Of a DNA stretch of 64,000 bases, positions 24,101-36,675 are shown one piece after another. Both the position numbers and the translations under genes were made by a program. Position 1 is the first letter of the stretch; every line of letters starts with the position of its first letter. The stretch lies in NCBI GenBank assembly GCA_047495785.1, contig JBLDXI010000001.1, forward strand, positions 2,480,001 through 2,544,000. The letters run 5' to 3'. The notes beneath the pieces were generated by a model. It was not told the origin of the DNA. It did not search any database and worked only from the letters and a program-made list of their open reading frames with translations. The DNA comes from Lepidodermella squamata (Eukaryota; Gastrotricha).

Positions 24101-25828
24101 AATAAGAAATCGCCTCTACTGCTGGCTATTGAGTCGAAGAACTTGCAAGCTGTTACAATTTTTCTTAAAAAATCGGCAGTGATCAAACAGGAATATCTTG
24201 CAATTGCGCTTCAAAAATCGAAGCAGATTGCAATTTTTCAAAAATTGCTGGCGAATGCTAAATTTGATCATAACCACATTCGGGTCAAGTCGACGGAACG
24301 AATCGATGGAACGCTTCAACGGCTCACCGAACGAACGTTGCTGCAAGAAGCCATTGCGAAGAATCGCGCGAAGCACGTTGGCCTGTTGCTTGAGAATAAG
24401 TGCGATGTAACTTTGCTGGACAGCAACAACTTCAGCTCGCTTCACTACTGCGCAAGGTCTACAAAAAATTATTTTTAAGAAAAATTCAAATTTTTCATGT
24501 TGCCTCTCTATCTTTCTTTTTTTTGTTTCCTTTTGTTTCTTTTTTTTTGTTTCCTTATTAATCCATCCGAAATCGAGACAAATTTCTATAAATTACCTAT
24601 GATATATTGATTTTTTTACATGATTGAAATGGAATTATTTAAGGTGGATTTATTATTTATTCAGTTTATTGCCATTGCGGGTTGTATGACCTAATTCTTC
24701 TAATTATTGATACTCGCGCTCATTTAGGTTTTGGAGGTCACCGGAATGTGGGTCAATTATGAAAAGTTTGCTCGAACGTGGCTGTTTAATCGAATCGAAT
24801 GAAAATCCGAACAAATTAACGCCACTACAAATCGCTGCTGAGGTCGGCAACGAAGCCGCTATTTCAGCTTTAATCGAATGCGGTGCTGACGTCTCTGTTA
24901 GAAATGAAAACGGCCAGACGCTGCTAATGCTGTTGATTGAATTCAGTGAATCATTGCCGTTCGATTTGATCGATGTTTTCGTGGCAAATGGCGTCGATGT
25001 CAATGCTCAGGATGAAGATGGCAATACTGCGATTATGAAGCTCATCAACAAAAGACCGATCGAAGTTTTGAAATACTTGTTAACTCAACATGAAGCGAAT
25101 GTCGGCATTTCAAATAAGGTCTTTTTTTGAATAAACATTAAAAAACGAGAAAATAAAAATAAAAATAAAACGAAACCTTTTAAATTATATTCTAAATTAA
25201 AATTTCATTTAATAAAACCTACATAATTATCTGTCGTTTTGATCAGTTAAATTTTCCTCCACTAATATTTTGGAATTTTAAACTGATTTTAATTATTCAT
25301 TTTTTACAGAGAGGGAAAACTGCGCTTGCATTAGCAGTCGAGTCTCGCAATTACGCACCAAGTATCGAGTGGTTTCGGGCATTAATGGCTGGAAACGGGG
25401 CCAATATTCACCACAGATTTGCCAACAACGAGACGCTGCTAATGCTGGCTCTGAAAGATTCTGTAAATTCAAACGATTTCGACCTCATCCAGGCTATGAT
25501 ATTGGAACATGGCGCGAAGGTGAGCGACGTTGACGATCGAGGTCGTAATCCTCTCATGGTCTACGTTGAAAACGGTCCGGCTGATTTATTGACTGAAATT
25601 ATCGAATTTTTACTCGATCAAGGCATCGACTTGAATGCTAGCGATAAATTCGGCGAAACTGCACTGATGAAGGCGGCGGCGAATAATGGTAATACAGATA
25701 TTCAACTTTTGCTGACTCGCCGAGGCGCTGACGAGAACGCGAAGGATGATAAGGGCGAAACGGCAGCGATTAAAGCTGGGCAATTTCAGCCTAAACCGGC
25801 TCAAAAATATGGCGTGCATTTTTGGTAG
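21169..25828 (+). pseudogene. F-box/ankyrin-repeat gene interrupted by a DNA transposon
   Basis: Exons 21169-21278, 21334-21600, 21652-21742, 21797-21818 plus 23096-23224, 23570-24456, 24728-25118 and 25310-25828. Without the inserted element the frame is open for 801 residues. The N-terminus is an F-box (LPSEIVTRIFLLLKTRD, then VCKRWCNFVNSQDFWREI across a 55-bp intron), which recruits SKP1 and the SCF ubiquitin ligase. From about residue 210 come many ankyrin repeats (for example NAAAKAGNLAALELLLKHGA, TPLQIAAEVGNEAAISALI). A 1,277-bp element sits inside the fourth exon. I see no splice pair that removes it in frame, so I call the gene disrupted, though this allele may be spliced in some other way or be polymorphic. 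Confidence 0.78.
21819..23095. mobile_element. Inverted-repeat DNA transposon (non-autonomous), 1,277 bp, in an F-box/ANK exon
   Basis: ATTTGGTTTG occurs at 21809-21818 and again at 23096-23105, a perfect 10-bp target duplication. The ends are imperfect inverted repeats (left TGCACCACCTAAAATGAGG..., right CTTTATTTTAGTAGGTGCA). Sub-terminal AGCACTAAAT motifs repeat in inverted orientation at both ends, as expected of transposase-binding sites. No transposase frame is present. Removing the element plus one duplication restores the host frame. Duplications of 9-11 bp are typical of Mutator-like elements, but the superfamily is unproven. Confidence 0.88.
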
Positions 25829-26811
25829 AATGAAAATTTTTGATAATTAGTAACTTCCTTTCTCGAAGAAATCTTTTCGTTATTACGATCAAATTAATCG
25901 CTTTTTTAGGTCAATCCCCATTGATTGCCGGTGGATTTAATACCATTTATTACGTTGAATGATTAATTGATCAAATAATAAATAAACAGATTAATTAGAA
26001 ATGTTTATCAAATGATTTTTCTATTGGAAATTCATAAGGTGTATAGTAAATTCTTGCGGATTATTTTCTTCTTCTTTCCTGACCCTAAAAAATGAGGTTA
26101 GCAAAATTAGCAAATGAAACAAGCTCCTCCCCTGTCCTGAAAATTTCTGAATTTTCAAGTTTTTCGGGATTTCTATCTTTGAAATAGTAAGTTTTTGTCC
26201 ACAAAGCGCTGACGTGGTGAAAAAACCCGAAAAATACCTTCATTCTTCGAGCTTCACGGGAAGTAGGACTTGAGAGCTTGGATGGTAGCTCTGTTAACCC
26301 GAAAATTGAAGATTGTATTACAAAATAGAAGGATGCTCAGCCGTAACTAACAGTAGAACACACAAAACTCCCATTTTTCCAGGCCTAGCTTCGGTCAGGA
26401 TCTCGCAAAGCCTTGAAGCCTTGATAAGGTCCCAAGTTTGAGGACTTCACTTGGAAAACTTTCGAGAATATCATCAATATTATGGCAATTCATTGGCATT
26501 CCAACTTCTTAAAAAGTTATCCTTTAGCTAGGCCATTTCAACTCACAACAAATTTAATATTTCACGGAAGTGGCAATCTTGAGCGCGACTTGACGCAGCA
26601 GAGCTTATAGCCCAAAAAGCCTGATAGAATAGCACCAACCCAAGTAATCCTCTGCTGCCAGGTAAACAAATACGGTGCTTTTACACACATAGATAGCTTA
26701 ATGGGCTAAAACTTGTGCACTGAGATGACGGGGTAGTCGTGCGGAAGTCTAGCTAATAGATTCGCCCTCCTGTACAGCGCTTCAAAAATTAGGAAGAACA
26801 CACGACTTAAC
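25829..26811 (+). other. Intergenic region, about 1 kb
   Basis: No gene seen. Acceptor-like CCTCCTGTACAG (ending near 26776) and a TTAG near 26792 precede the next start codon. Confidence 0.4.
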
Positions 26812-28741
26812 ATGAGGAAATTGAAGATGCTCACTTCTTCGAATTTCTTCTTGACGACTAGTTTTTACGTTATCATCACCGCAGCTGCCGAAGATCTTAC
26901 TTCATCCTTCGGCAAAGGTTAGTCATAGTCACCTTATTTATTGCCATTTAGTGCTGAGATTTTATTTTTTAGTTTGCGAAAACGACAATTCCTGCCTTGG
27001 CCAAAATGAATTTTGCTTCATCCAAAATAGAGTGGTATGTCCTTACCTTTTAAAAAACGAAGATTAGTTTCACTCAAATTTAGGAAAAACCTTGCAGCTG
27101 GGGACATTGTAAATGCCGAGATGGCTTCGTCTTTACTGCTGGATCCTGCGTTCCAAGTAAAATCTTGAAAAATATCAGAAAATTATGAAAAAATTCCATT
27201 TTAGAATTATACATATTCAAGCTGAATGAAACCTGTGGCAAACAAATCGGCGAAGTGATTCAGGTCGAAAACGCCGGTTGTTACCAGTTTAAAGTGCGAT
27301 GTCGCCCCGGCTACCGGGCCTTCGCCAATCGATGCATGGTGCGCAACGACTGTAACCGATGGGACCCAACCTGCCCGAACGGCATGGTTTGCGATACAAA
27401 AACCGAACAATGCATATGCCAGGACGTGTTCAAAGTCATTGACGCCGAAACTCAACGATGCGTTCGTCGCGAGTTCGGTTCGGCTTGTTCGAACGACCGC
27501 CAGTGCCAGGTTGAGGGTGTCCAGTGGCAGGGTTACACATTCACGACCGGCACGTGCATCGACGGCCGTTGCGGTTGTTCTGAGAACACGGCCAATGTGC
27601 AATATTTTGACCCTGAGAGCAACGAACCGAAGCAGAAGACGATTTGTGTCAATGGCAAGGGTTCGGTTAATGTCACGAAAGGCTCGCTGTGCAAAATCGA
27701 CCCGGTCTACTGGTCGGACCGGGACGATGTTGCGGTTTGTGGGCCTGGGTTGACTTGTGTCCAGTGCCCGGAAGATCTGAAATCGAGCAATATCAGGCAT
27801 ATCAGTGCTGGAACTTGTAGTGAGTTCTAAATTTTCATTTTTGAAAAAAATTAAATTTTAGTTTTAGTTTTATAATTGAAAATTGAAAATTCAATTTTCA
27901 AAATTTTCAAAAATTAAATAAATTTCAATTTTGAACATTTTCAATAAATTCTTCAATTTTTCATTTTTACAACTGAAAATACCTAAATTACCTAACGGAA
28001 TTTCTTCCTTTTCAAAATCGAAATTGAAATTTCTTTTGATTTTTTTTCATTTTTAAGGAAAAATTGTGAGCGAGCCTCAAATTGCTGCTCCAACCGCAGC
28101 GCCTGTTGATTCTAAGACCGGAATTCGATCCGATTTTTGGACGGAGGACATCTCCTACACAACGACGCCAGAACCCGTCGATCTATCTGCAGGTGGCGTC
28201 ACTACTAATCAGCCGTTTTTCCCATGCGAAGTGCCGAAAATTACGAATGGGAAAGTTTTCTCATGGCGAGGCGATGAGGTGACTGGCCTACTGGTACCTG
28301 GCGTCGAAATTTTCGTCATTTGTGACACTGGTTACGTCGTTAAAACGGGGTCAACTTCAGGTCAATGTCTTATCAATGGCAACTTTTCGCAACCTATCGG
28401 CAACTGCCAACCTCGACTCACTCGTAAGAATATTAGGAAAATAAAAGAAATTAATTAATTTAATATCTTTTTTTCAGAATATATAAATGTGAGTTTTCAC
28501 ATTTTTCGTATGAAATTTTGAATCTTTCTTATAGTGTCCGTTGCCGTCGCCTGAATTTGGCCGCATCCTTGTTGACGCCGAGCGAGTGATAGGCCGGACG
28601 GTTGTTTACCCTGGCACCGTAATTAGGGTGTGGTGTCCGCCTGGATACGAAATCGCCGGTGGGCCGTCTGAAACAACGTGTCAAGACACCGGCTTCTGGT
28701 CGATCGAGCCTGGCCGCTGCGCCCCGATATTTCATGGCTGA
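26812..28741 (+). CDS. Secreted cysteine-rich EB-type protein with two Sushi/CCP domains
   Basis: Seven exons: 26812-26917, 26973-27034, 27084-27156, 27205-27819, 28058-28423, 28478-28488 and 28535-28741, 479 residues. An N-terminal signal peptide is followed by about 250 residues of EB-type cysteine-rich sequence (CxGQNEFC, CSWGHCKCRDGF, REFGSACSNDRQC, KTICVNGKGSVNV, CKIDPVYWSD). A Thr/Pro linker precedes two Sushi/CCP domains (CEVPKITNGKVFSW...GNC and CPLPSPEFGRILVD...GRC). The sixth exon is only 11 nt and lies between the two Sushi exons. The protein should be extracellular; EB and Sushi modules mediate adhesion or recognition. It has the same layout as the gene ending at 52470, at the far end of the cluster. 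Confidence 0.85.
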
Positions 28742-29241
28742 TAAACATTTATATTCATGAAATCAAATTTTATTATTTATTTTAAAACGTTACGAATAAC
28801 AATAAACAATTTTATAGCGAACAATTTTAATTTTAAGGTGGGCTTTTTTGAACTGAGTAATTCAGATTGTTTTATTGAATACACGTTTATTCGAGACTAA
28901 TTTAAGTGAAGAACTCGCACATCAACGTGACAAAGCGTTATTAAATTATTTGATTGACCTACATTTATTTTATTACGCAGCGCGGTCGCATCACTGCAAA
29001 AAATTGACAACGAGGGCGATATTGTTTGCCAAGTGGCTACTATGAATATGACGACGGCATGACTCCACCTGCTGCCGGCCAAAAGTCGACACTTTTTGTC
29101 CGGCACGGACTTACCTTTCAGCACGACTGATCATTCTAAACAACGGCTGTGTAGTTTAGCATCTGAAGTGCATCGCTCTTAATTGCACCTAGTTAGTGAA
29201 CCGGTTTCGTCGCGATTTTTTACTCATTTTTTTCGGCGAAA
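28742..29241 (+). other. Intergenic region between two EB-type genes
   Basis: About 500 bp with no gene. AATAAAC at about 28800 could be a polyadenylation signal for the upstream gene. Confidence 0.4.
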
Positions 29242-32200
29242 ATGGCTGCGGGGAGTTCACCGATTTTCGCGTTTTTAAGCGTATCAGCGCTACCGTATCT
29301 CGCGCTGGCATTCAACACTGTCGGAAAAAGTAATTGAATTTTCATAATTTAAATGTTAATTTTTTCAATTTTTTCAAAGCTTGCTCTATCGACATAACCT
29401 GCCAGGGTCAAAATGAATATTGCGGCAATATTAGCTGGATGGTAAGAACAGTCAATTGCTTAATAGCCGTCTTCATTTATTAATTATGTTATTATCACAG
29501 CGACCAGTTGGTGTTTGCGACTGCCTACCCCACCATACATCGGGCAATAAATTGATCGAAGGCGGTGCGAAAACGTCCAGTACCGGCCCGCCATCGCCTA
29601 AAACAAACTACCCATGCGTGCCGATTATATTCATGGAACTCGGCGCCGCTTGCGAGGGTGTTTACAGCGAAAAAATCACAGTGTTAAACGCGCATTGCCA
29701 CTTGGACTCCGGCAGGGTCAGGTGCCTGCCCGGTTTCCAGCAGGTCGATAGTCGGCGATGCGTGCAGAATTACCAGCAGGTCCACGAAAGGCGGTACCTG
29801 GGCGAGGGTGCGTCGTGCTCGAAGAATGGCGACTGCGCCGGGGCGATGATCTGTGACGCAATCACCGCAATCTGTCGATGTAGGTTCGGTTTCGAGAAGT
29901 ACAACCCGGCGACCGGGGCTTGCGGCAAGAAAGAACCGGGCGATGCGTGCCGGGAGGACTACGACTGCTTATTCATTTGGTCGGGGCATTCTTTCCGGCC
30001 AGCTTCTTGCATCAATGGGCGATGCTCGTGCCAGGTTAAACTTCGGCCGAAATACGCGACATCAACCAGTCAGAAGAATTTAACAGAAAGCGTCCCGGAT
30101 ACTGTTAGTACCACGCTGGAACCAACTACTGTAACCACCACAGTCGCAACCACTACAGCTATTAGCTCCACCTTAAAATCAACTACTACTACTACGACCC
30201 CTAGGGTGACCACAACATACCCGGCTACGACCTTAAGGCCCAGTACCACTATGGTGCCGGTTAGTACCACACCGGTGCCTACCACTACAGTTGCAGCTTC
30301 AACAACATTTAGTACTACTACCGCTGCTACTACTACGGTTCCAACTTCGACCCCTTTGAGTACTATTACAGCAGCTAGTACCACTCGGTCTTCCCCAACT
30401 TCCACGGCGCGAGTGAGCTCGACGACGTTAGTTAGTACCACAGTGGTACCGAGCACATCGCGAGTACCCAGCTCCACAGTGACTACGACTACCACAGCGG
30501 TTCCGAGCACGTATAGCTCAACAGTGGCTGCGAGTACCACTAGAGCACCTAGTACTACTGTTGCTCCGAGTACCACTAGAATAATCAGTACCACATTGGC
30601 TCCAACTACTACGCGGACCTCCAGTACCACATTGGCTCCAACGACCACCCGGACTACCAGTACCACTACTGTGGCTCCAACTACTGTTACTTCACCGACA
30701 ACGACTAGGGTAGTAACAACTACCGCACGCAATACAGTCACAAGTCCGATAACGACCACCACACGCCCAACTACAACGGCCCGGCCTAGTACCGCTTCAA
30801 CAACAACAACAACAGCCGCAATTACTACCACTACTACTGCTGCTACTACTACAACCCGGCCAACTTCAACAGCGACTTCGACAACGACTCAAAGAATCAG
30901 TACTACCCTCGCGCCAACTACGGTTAGAATTACAACGTCGACAACAGTTGCTACGAGCACGAGCCCGCGGCCTACCACAGCCAGGGTGACCACAATCCGG
31001 CCGACTACAGCAGCAGTAGCACAGGTGGATAGGGCTTCGTGCGGAGATTTTAACGAGTTGACTTGCGGTCCTAATGAGGAGTGTCGTGCGTCACTTTGCG
31101 GACTTCGGCGGTGCCAATGCAGGGCGAAATTCAAGCGAGACGCCGCTGGAAACTGCGCACCAGGTAACACATCGAAACCTTCTTGAGTAGAAAAATAACC
31201 GGAAAATTGTTATTTCCAAGTTGTACAATTGGAGCTGGGGCAATCCTGTAATTCAACGGCTGAGAACGAAATATTACCACCCCATACTACCTGCAGGGAT
31301 TCAGTGGTTACGTGTAATGCGTTTCATAGGGTAAGTCTTAATGTAATTTTCACAATCAACTCTCTTCGATTTGAGCTTTCAAAGTTCCAAAGATAATCCT
31401 AATTCGAAAGTTCTGAACCCTTTGAACCTCTGTTTGAAACACTCAGTTCGTTTATGAAGCTGGATCATTTCTTAAGTTGGATGTTATTTTTAATTTTTGA
31501 AGTTTCGGACATCTCTCATTTCCGCCTTTTCTGCATATTTTTGCAAAATTTTACAACCGGGTAAAATACCGAAAATTACCAATTACCAATGTTTTATTAA
31601 TAAGGTCCTTTAGTCAGATCGTGCCGGGTAAGAATTTCTTGTTTGGATAACTATTCTAGGCGTACCCATTGCAAGGGCCCAAGTTGGGTGCTCAGCTCGC
31701 AACTGAGTGTAGTCCGGTCTACTATAATCGAGTCGCACAAGGCGAATCCATCTCGCAACGTTATTCTGCTGACCAGTCGGAACATTCATCGTCGCCGCAG
31801 GCGTCACAACCACGCCGTAGTAATCGACAAAGCCCAGGTAATAGCGCCCGTAATCGCTCACAAGCGTGATTCCGAGAGTTGAAAAGACATGAGCTCTTTC
31901 AGGCGTGAAATGGAACATATTCTCCGGTAGCAACATCAGGGCCCATCGAACCCCGCCGAATTCAACTGGATCTAAAATCGCGCACCAGGTGGGTCGAACA
32001 TTGCCGCCACTCAGCATCCAATGGGTGTTTAAAAGCTCCTGGTGGGTGTATGCCAACTTGTTCTTCAGCCGAGCTGTGATACGATTAGCTTTTTTAACGA
32101 GTTTTCTATTCAATTCTGGCCTCAGGCCTTCGTCGATTTCTTGGAGTGGTGGCAGCAGATGGACATGCGGTCGGTTGAACGGCCAACCGTAAATGTCGAG

Positions 32201-35200
32201 AATTGAAGACCGATTCGAGAACATTTCCGCTAGGGTTAGATCGTTGAACCTCGTGAATTGCACAACTGCATCCGGGTTTTCATGTTCACCCGGCAGAATG
32301 TTATGCCGGCAGGTGTTGCTCAAGGTTTGCCTCAGTGCTCTTTGAACCACCTCGCCGTATCTTGCCAGGTCGAACACGGGCATTGTAGAGCTGGTTATAG
32401 TTTGACCGGTCTGAAGAGGAGTGACAGCGATTTGAAAGTTGCTGAGCGTTTCGATTCTCGCGAACACCTGTCCGTTACGCAGGCCGGACAGAAAAGAACG
32501 TTCCGAAGCTAACTGACCAAGGCAAGCCGGGTCTTGTGTTGCTGGCTCGCCGAGGTAGGACATTACAACGCGAACGAATTCAAGCAGGCTACTCTCAGTT
32601 GGGAACTTTACGGCGACATTAGCCAGCTGGCGGTGTTCTCCAAGGACCCTGGCTATCAGGAGATCATTCTCTCGACCTCGTGAAATGTCTTGAAAGTAGG
32701 AGTCTCTTGTCAGATTGTATCGCTTATCACCGCGCTGTCTTTGTAGAACAATGTAGCTGTGGTACTGTCCGTTTTTTATTTCGACATTGTAACTAAGTTC
32801 GATGGGCTCATCCAGGCGGCGGCTCTTGCGCACCCAAGCGGTTACCAACACCTGTAATGGGAATTTTGCGATTTTTGCCACTCGCAGCGCTAAGTAAGAC
32901 TTACCCGACGGCCCATTTGGCGTACAGTTTCCATTTCCATTGTGTTTGTTTTTGTTTAATTTTTGGCCTGAGGAAACACATTTTCAATTAGTTTTTCATT
33001 AAGATGGATTTTTTCGTAATTATGTCTTAAAGTGCTCAAACATATTGGATCTGTGTCACCAGTGGAAAACTCAGTTGCCGCATCCAACGGCTTTTTCCTG
33101 GATTCATGGACTTCGGAACCTTCAACTCATGAATGTATGGAACCGCAAGTTAAATTGACCGTAAACAAGTGAAACGCGGGGTTTGGTATATTTTCTGTAT
33201 TTTCCTGCAAATAGCAAAAAGTGTGTTGATTTGAAGAGAGACGATTCTTGGATTCCTAGAAGATCTTACTCAGTTTTTAATTCTTAAGTCTGGGAGGCTC
33301 CCAATCTACCTAACAACTCAAACGGGACACCCAAAAAAGTCGCCGGAAAGGCTTATCGATTTAGGTTGACGCAGAAGTGCTAGCTTGATTGCATCATCAA
33401 GCAAGAAATTTTTGAATTATCCAGGTAGCAAGATTCCTCACCTCAGATTACCCAAAAAACTCGACTGCGCGTGAGAAAATATCATCCGAATTTATTGCGC
33501 GGGTTGGTGTAATAAAAAACTAAATTAACCGCGCATTTTTCGAAATTATAGCCATTTTTACCAGTAAACTTTGCCCACTTTCTCAGCCACCTCTTGATGA
33601 CTATCAACCTCTTTTTTGATGTCGTTCGCCTCCTCGTTCATCGATCTTGAAAGCGGCATCAAAATCTCACGACGTTAAAAATACCCCACTTTTCACTTTT
33701 TAACGGTCAATCGCCCGAAAAAATTTCGCTCTTATTTTTATACGCCAGTCAGTTCGTATTTATTATTTGTTCACTTCCAATGCAAGAGCCCATCTCGTCT
33801 CCCCAGCCGACATCTGCTCCAGATCCACAGTCACCAGTCGAAGCCAACGCGCGTTGTTCTGATCTCGTTTAAAAGTTGGCAACGCCATGATAGCCATTCC
33901 AAAGTACTCGATAGCCCCGGCGAAATTCCCATCCCGTTTCTGCTTAATGGTAATGCCGATTGTGTTGAGAATGCGCACGTCGCTTTGCTGGAAAACAGTC
34001 TCCGGCAGAAAAATCATAGCCCATTCGAGAGGAATTTGCGCGTCGTGCGATTGGAAAATCGCGCACCAGAACAGCTTGACCCTCCCGCCGCTTAAGTATT
34101 CTTCCGAAACTTGCCGTTGAAATTCCGTAAGCCTAGTCAAGTTCTCATCAACCACTCGGCCAGCTGCTGCACAAAGACCGGCGTTATGCCGAGGATCAGT
34201 CGCGGCATTAAGCAGCCTACCCGAAGGTAGCGCGTGAATATGCGGCCTATTGAACGGCCATTGAAACATAGCAGTCATCGGAGCTCGTTCAGCGAACGAT
34301 TGAGCGATGCTCAAAGCGTTGAAGTACGAGAACAGACGCACAGTTTCCGCATCTTCATGCTCGCCAGGTGACACGCCATGCTCGCAGTGGTTCGCCGGGC
34401 CAAAGTTTTGCATCAAAGCTCCATGGATCAACCAGCGGTAGCTTGCCATGTCAAATTCCGGCCTTCGCAAAGGCCTCGCATAATTTTGACCTTCTTGCAT
34501 GTATTCGCCTCTGATTTCGATGTCGTCTCGCCCGACTCGCCTGTACGGCATGCCCTCCATGCCTTCCCTGTACGCCAAGTAGAGCCGTTCGTCAGCTAGA
34601 TGTTGAAGGCAGTTGCGGCTGGCATTCGGCTCGCCTATGTACATCATCACCACTCGGACAAATTCGGACAGGTCTTTATGAGATTTGAAATTCACAACAA
34701 TGTCTCGCAGCTCTGTTTCCGGCCAATGTATTCGTGCTAGCAGCAATTCACGCTTGTTTGGGTCCCTTGCCATCTCTATCCGCATAAAGGAATGCTGGGT
34801 CAGGTTGTTGAATTTTTCATCGCGGCGTCCAAAAGTGAAGAAACGCCGATATTCGCCGTCTTCCAATTCTACATTGTAGCTAAGTGGCGATTTATCGTTC
34901 GGTCCTCGCCTGTTGACTTCTGCCGATACCAATTTCTGTAAAATATAGAGCAATTATCATAAGAATGGTTAAGAATGCAGATTGTTAAACTTACTTGTGG
35001 TTTGAAGCTTTGAAGAGCGTCTGGCAATGGAACTCGATGAGTCATCGCGAGATTGCGAGCAAAGTTTTTGTAAAATGCGCAAATAGTTAATGAATTGCGA
35101 AGTTTGTGTTTTGGTTTTTTCAACGTGCAATTTTAAGGTAGATGTTTTAATTATTAAAATATTATCATCGTTGTGGAACATGTTCCAGCAGTAAAGCTAG

Positions 35201-36675
35201 AAATGTAGCTAGTTGATCATACAACCCCATGAAAACCCGACGGTAACTGGTTCGGAAATAATCGGTATTTTTACCCGGATGTGCCTAATTACCCCGTGCG
35301 TTTCATTCCTGTTGGTATTTCAGCAAAATTGATGCTAATAAAAAAATCTGTACTATTTCACGACAGGAAACCCGAAAAAACCCGTTCGGAATTGTTTGTT
35401 CATTTTCAGCACAGCGTGTCCCAAAAGTAGCGCAAGCAAAGGAAATACAAGGAAAAGGGTTCAGAAAATCTGCAATGAGAGACTCATGGTTAGAAAATGT
35501 TTAGAAAAGCCAAATAATCACGAGAATAGTAATCAATTATGTCTCTTGTTAACGGATTAAAAAAGCCCGGAGAAATTTGGTCCAACCGGGTAAAATACCG
35601 AAAATTACCGAACCAGTTACCATCGGGGTTTTCCGGGGTTTCTGCGGTAAATTTTTCGTTTCTTTGGTTTACTCGCGGATAAAAGATGGAATATTCTCTC
35701 CAATGGGTTTGATTATTATTTTTTAAATTAAGTAGTTGAATTTCCTACAAAAAGTTTTCAAATTAAAAAACAGCTGCGAGACTTCTAGGGCACGCTGTTA
35801 TTTACCTACTGTAACAGGATTTCTTTGAATTTTCTTTTTCTCTCTATCCAATTCAGTATCTTTAAGCATTTTTATATTATTCAAAACACACTCGGGCCAT
35901 AATATTATCGGAAATTGCCCGATTTTTTTTTGTTACTTTCTGGCCCTTTTCTTCGGTTCCATTACTTTGGCACCCTGTTAATCGACAATTAAATTGAAGC
36001 TAATTTTGGACATGATCGTGTGAAAAACTGCTATTTAAGCTAAAACAGTTGGAAATTTATTTGTTTTCTTAGGAAATCGCGGGTTCGTGTGTTCGATTGA
36101 AGCAGGGTGGCTATATGTCGAAATGCAGCGCTTCAATGAGATGTTTATCATCTAACGAAACCGAAGCCGAAAATAAACGCCTATGGTGCGACTCTGAGAC
36201 GAAAACATGCCGATGCTACGGCTATTTGACTTCGAAATGGAACGAAGAAACCGACAGCTGTGAACGCCGCGAATTTGGCGATTCTTGCTCAACAAACGAC
36301 GACTGCGGATCTTTCGGGTCGCTATCAAACGGCGGATACACATATGGCGGCGGTTTTTGCTACCGAAAATCAAAAGATGAAGAAGGGAAATGCGGTTGCG
36401 CGCCTGATTTCGAGGCAACCCGATTCAGCTATGCCGAGAAAAATACCGGCGAAATCAGAACGAAAACGATTTGCGTTCATAATTCGACGATTTTGAACGT
36501 CCAGCCAGGTGAACGCTGCACCCTTGACCCAATTTTCCACGGCGACAGTCGATTAGGCTGGACTCGGGTGTGTAAAAGCGATTCGATATGCCTGAGGTGT
36601 GGTAATGAAATCGGCTTAGAATTTATTCGAAAACGCGAAGGCTTTTGTGTTGAGATCTCGTCTATAACAGGATGA
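29242..36675 (+). CDS. Secreted EB-type protein with long Thr-rich mucin tract; hosts two nested antisense genes
   Basis: Exons 29242-29329, 29380-29441, 29501-31163, 31221-31330 and 36073-36675 encode 841 residues. A signal peptide is followed by an EB-type Cys-rich part (CEGVYSEKI, CLPGFQQVDSRRC, GEGASCSKNGDCAG), a Thr/Ser/Pro/Val-rich tract of about 310 residues (roughly 247-556) that should be heavily O-glycosylated, and a second Cys-rich part (LPPHTTC, QGGYMSKC, REFGDSCSTNDDCG, CLRC). The last intron is 4,742 bp. Joining exon 4 to the exon at 36073 keeps phase 0 and reproduces the order seen in the gene ending at 46279. That intron holds two minus-strand genes and repeat copies. The protein is probably a cuticle, eggshell or surface-coat component; this is inference. 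Confidence 0.78.
31610..32940 (-). CDS. Protein of unknown family, nested copy A
   Basis: Two exons on the minus strand, 32940-32905 and 32851-31610 (intron 53 bp, phase 0), encode 425 residues. I recognise no domain. The protein has no signal peptide or membrane segment that I can see and is Arg-rich. Blocks shared with its neighbour include LSYNVE, EFVRVVM.Y.GEP, PGEHE.......F, WPFNRPH.H.LP, WCAI and GI......YYGV or YFGM. It lies entirely inside the last intron of an EB-type gene on the opposite strand. It could be a duplicated host gene or a captured one; nothing in the sequence points to function. Confidence 0.75.
33763..35045 (-). CDS. Protein of unknown family, nested copy B
   Basis: Two minus-strand exons, 35045-34995 and 34935-33763 (intron 59 bp, phase 0), encode 407 residues. 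It is a diverged paralog of the gene at 31610-32940, with the same position and phase of the intron and the same blocks (LSYNVELEDGEY, EFVRVVMMYIGEP, SPGEHED, WPFNRPHIHALP, WCAIF, NNARWLRLVTVDLEQ). Only about a third of positions seem to match, so the duplication is old. No known domain is evident. Both copies are antisense to, and inside the intron of, the EB-type mucin gene. Confidence 0.75.
35411..35798 (+). mobile_element. Inverted-repeat element, family A, copy 1
   Basis: The ends are ACAGCGTGTCCC (35411) and GGGCACGCTGT (ending 35798). The body contains CCGGGTAAAATACCGAAAAT and ACCGAACCAGTTACCATCGG, which recur at 38.1-38.7 kb (reverse) and 49.85-50.08 kb, with short pieces at about 31556-31595 and 35240-35290. 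No coding capacity; it resembles a non-autonomous Tc1/mariner-type element, since other copies show TA next to the ACAG end. Confidence 0.6.

Noticed and set aside
30070-30831. 253-codon minus-strand frame rich in Val
   Set aside because: It is the shadow of the Thr-rich coding tract on the plus strand, where ACN codons read as Val or other hydrophobic residues in reverse.
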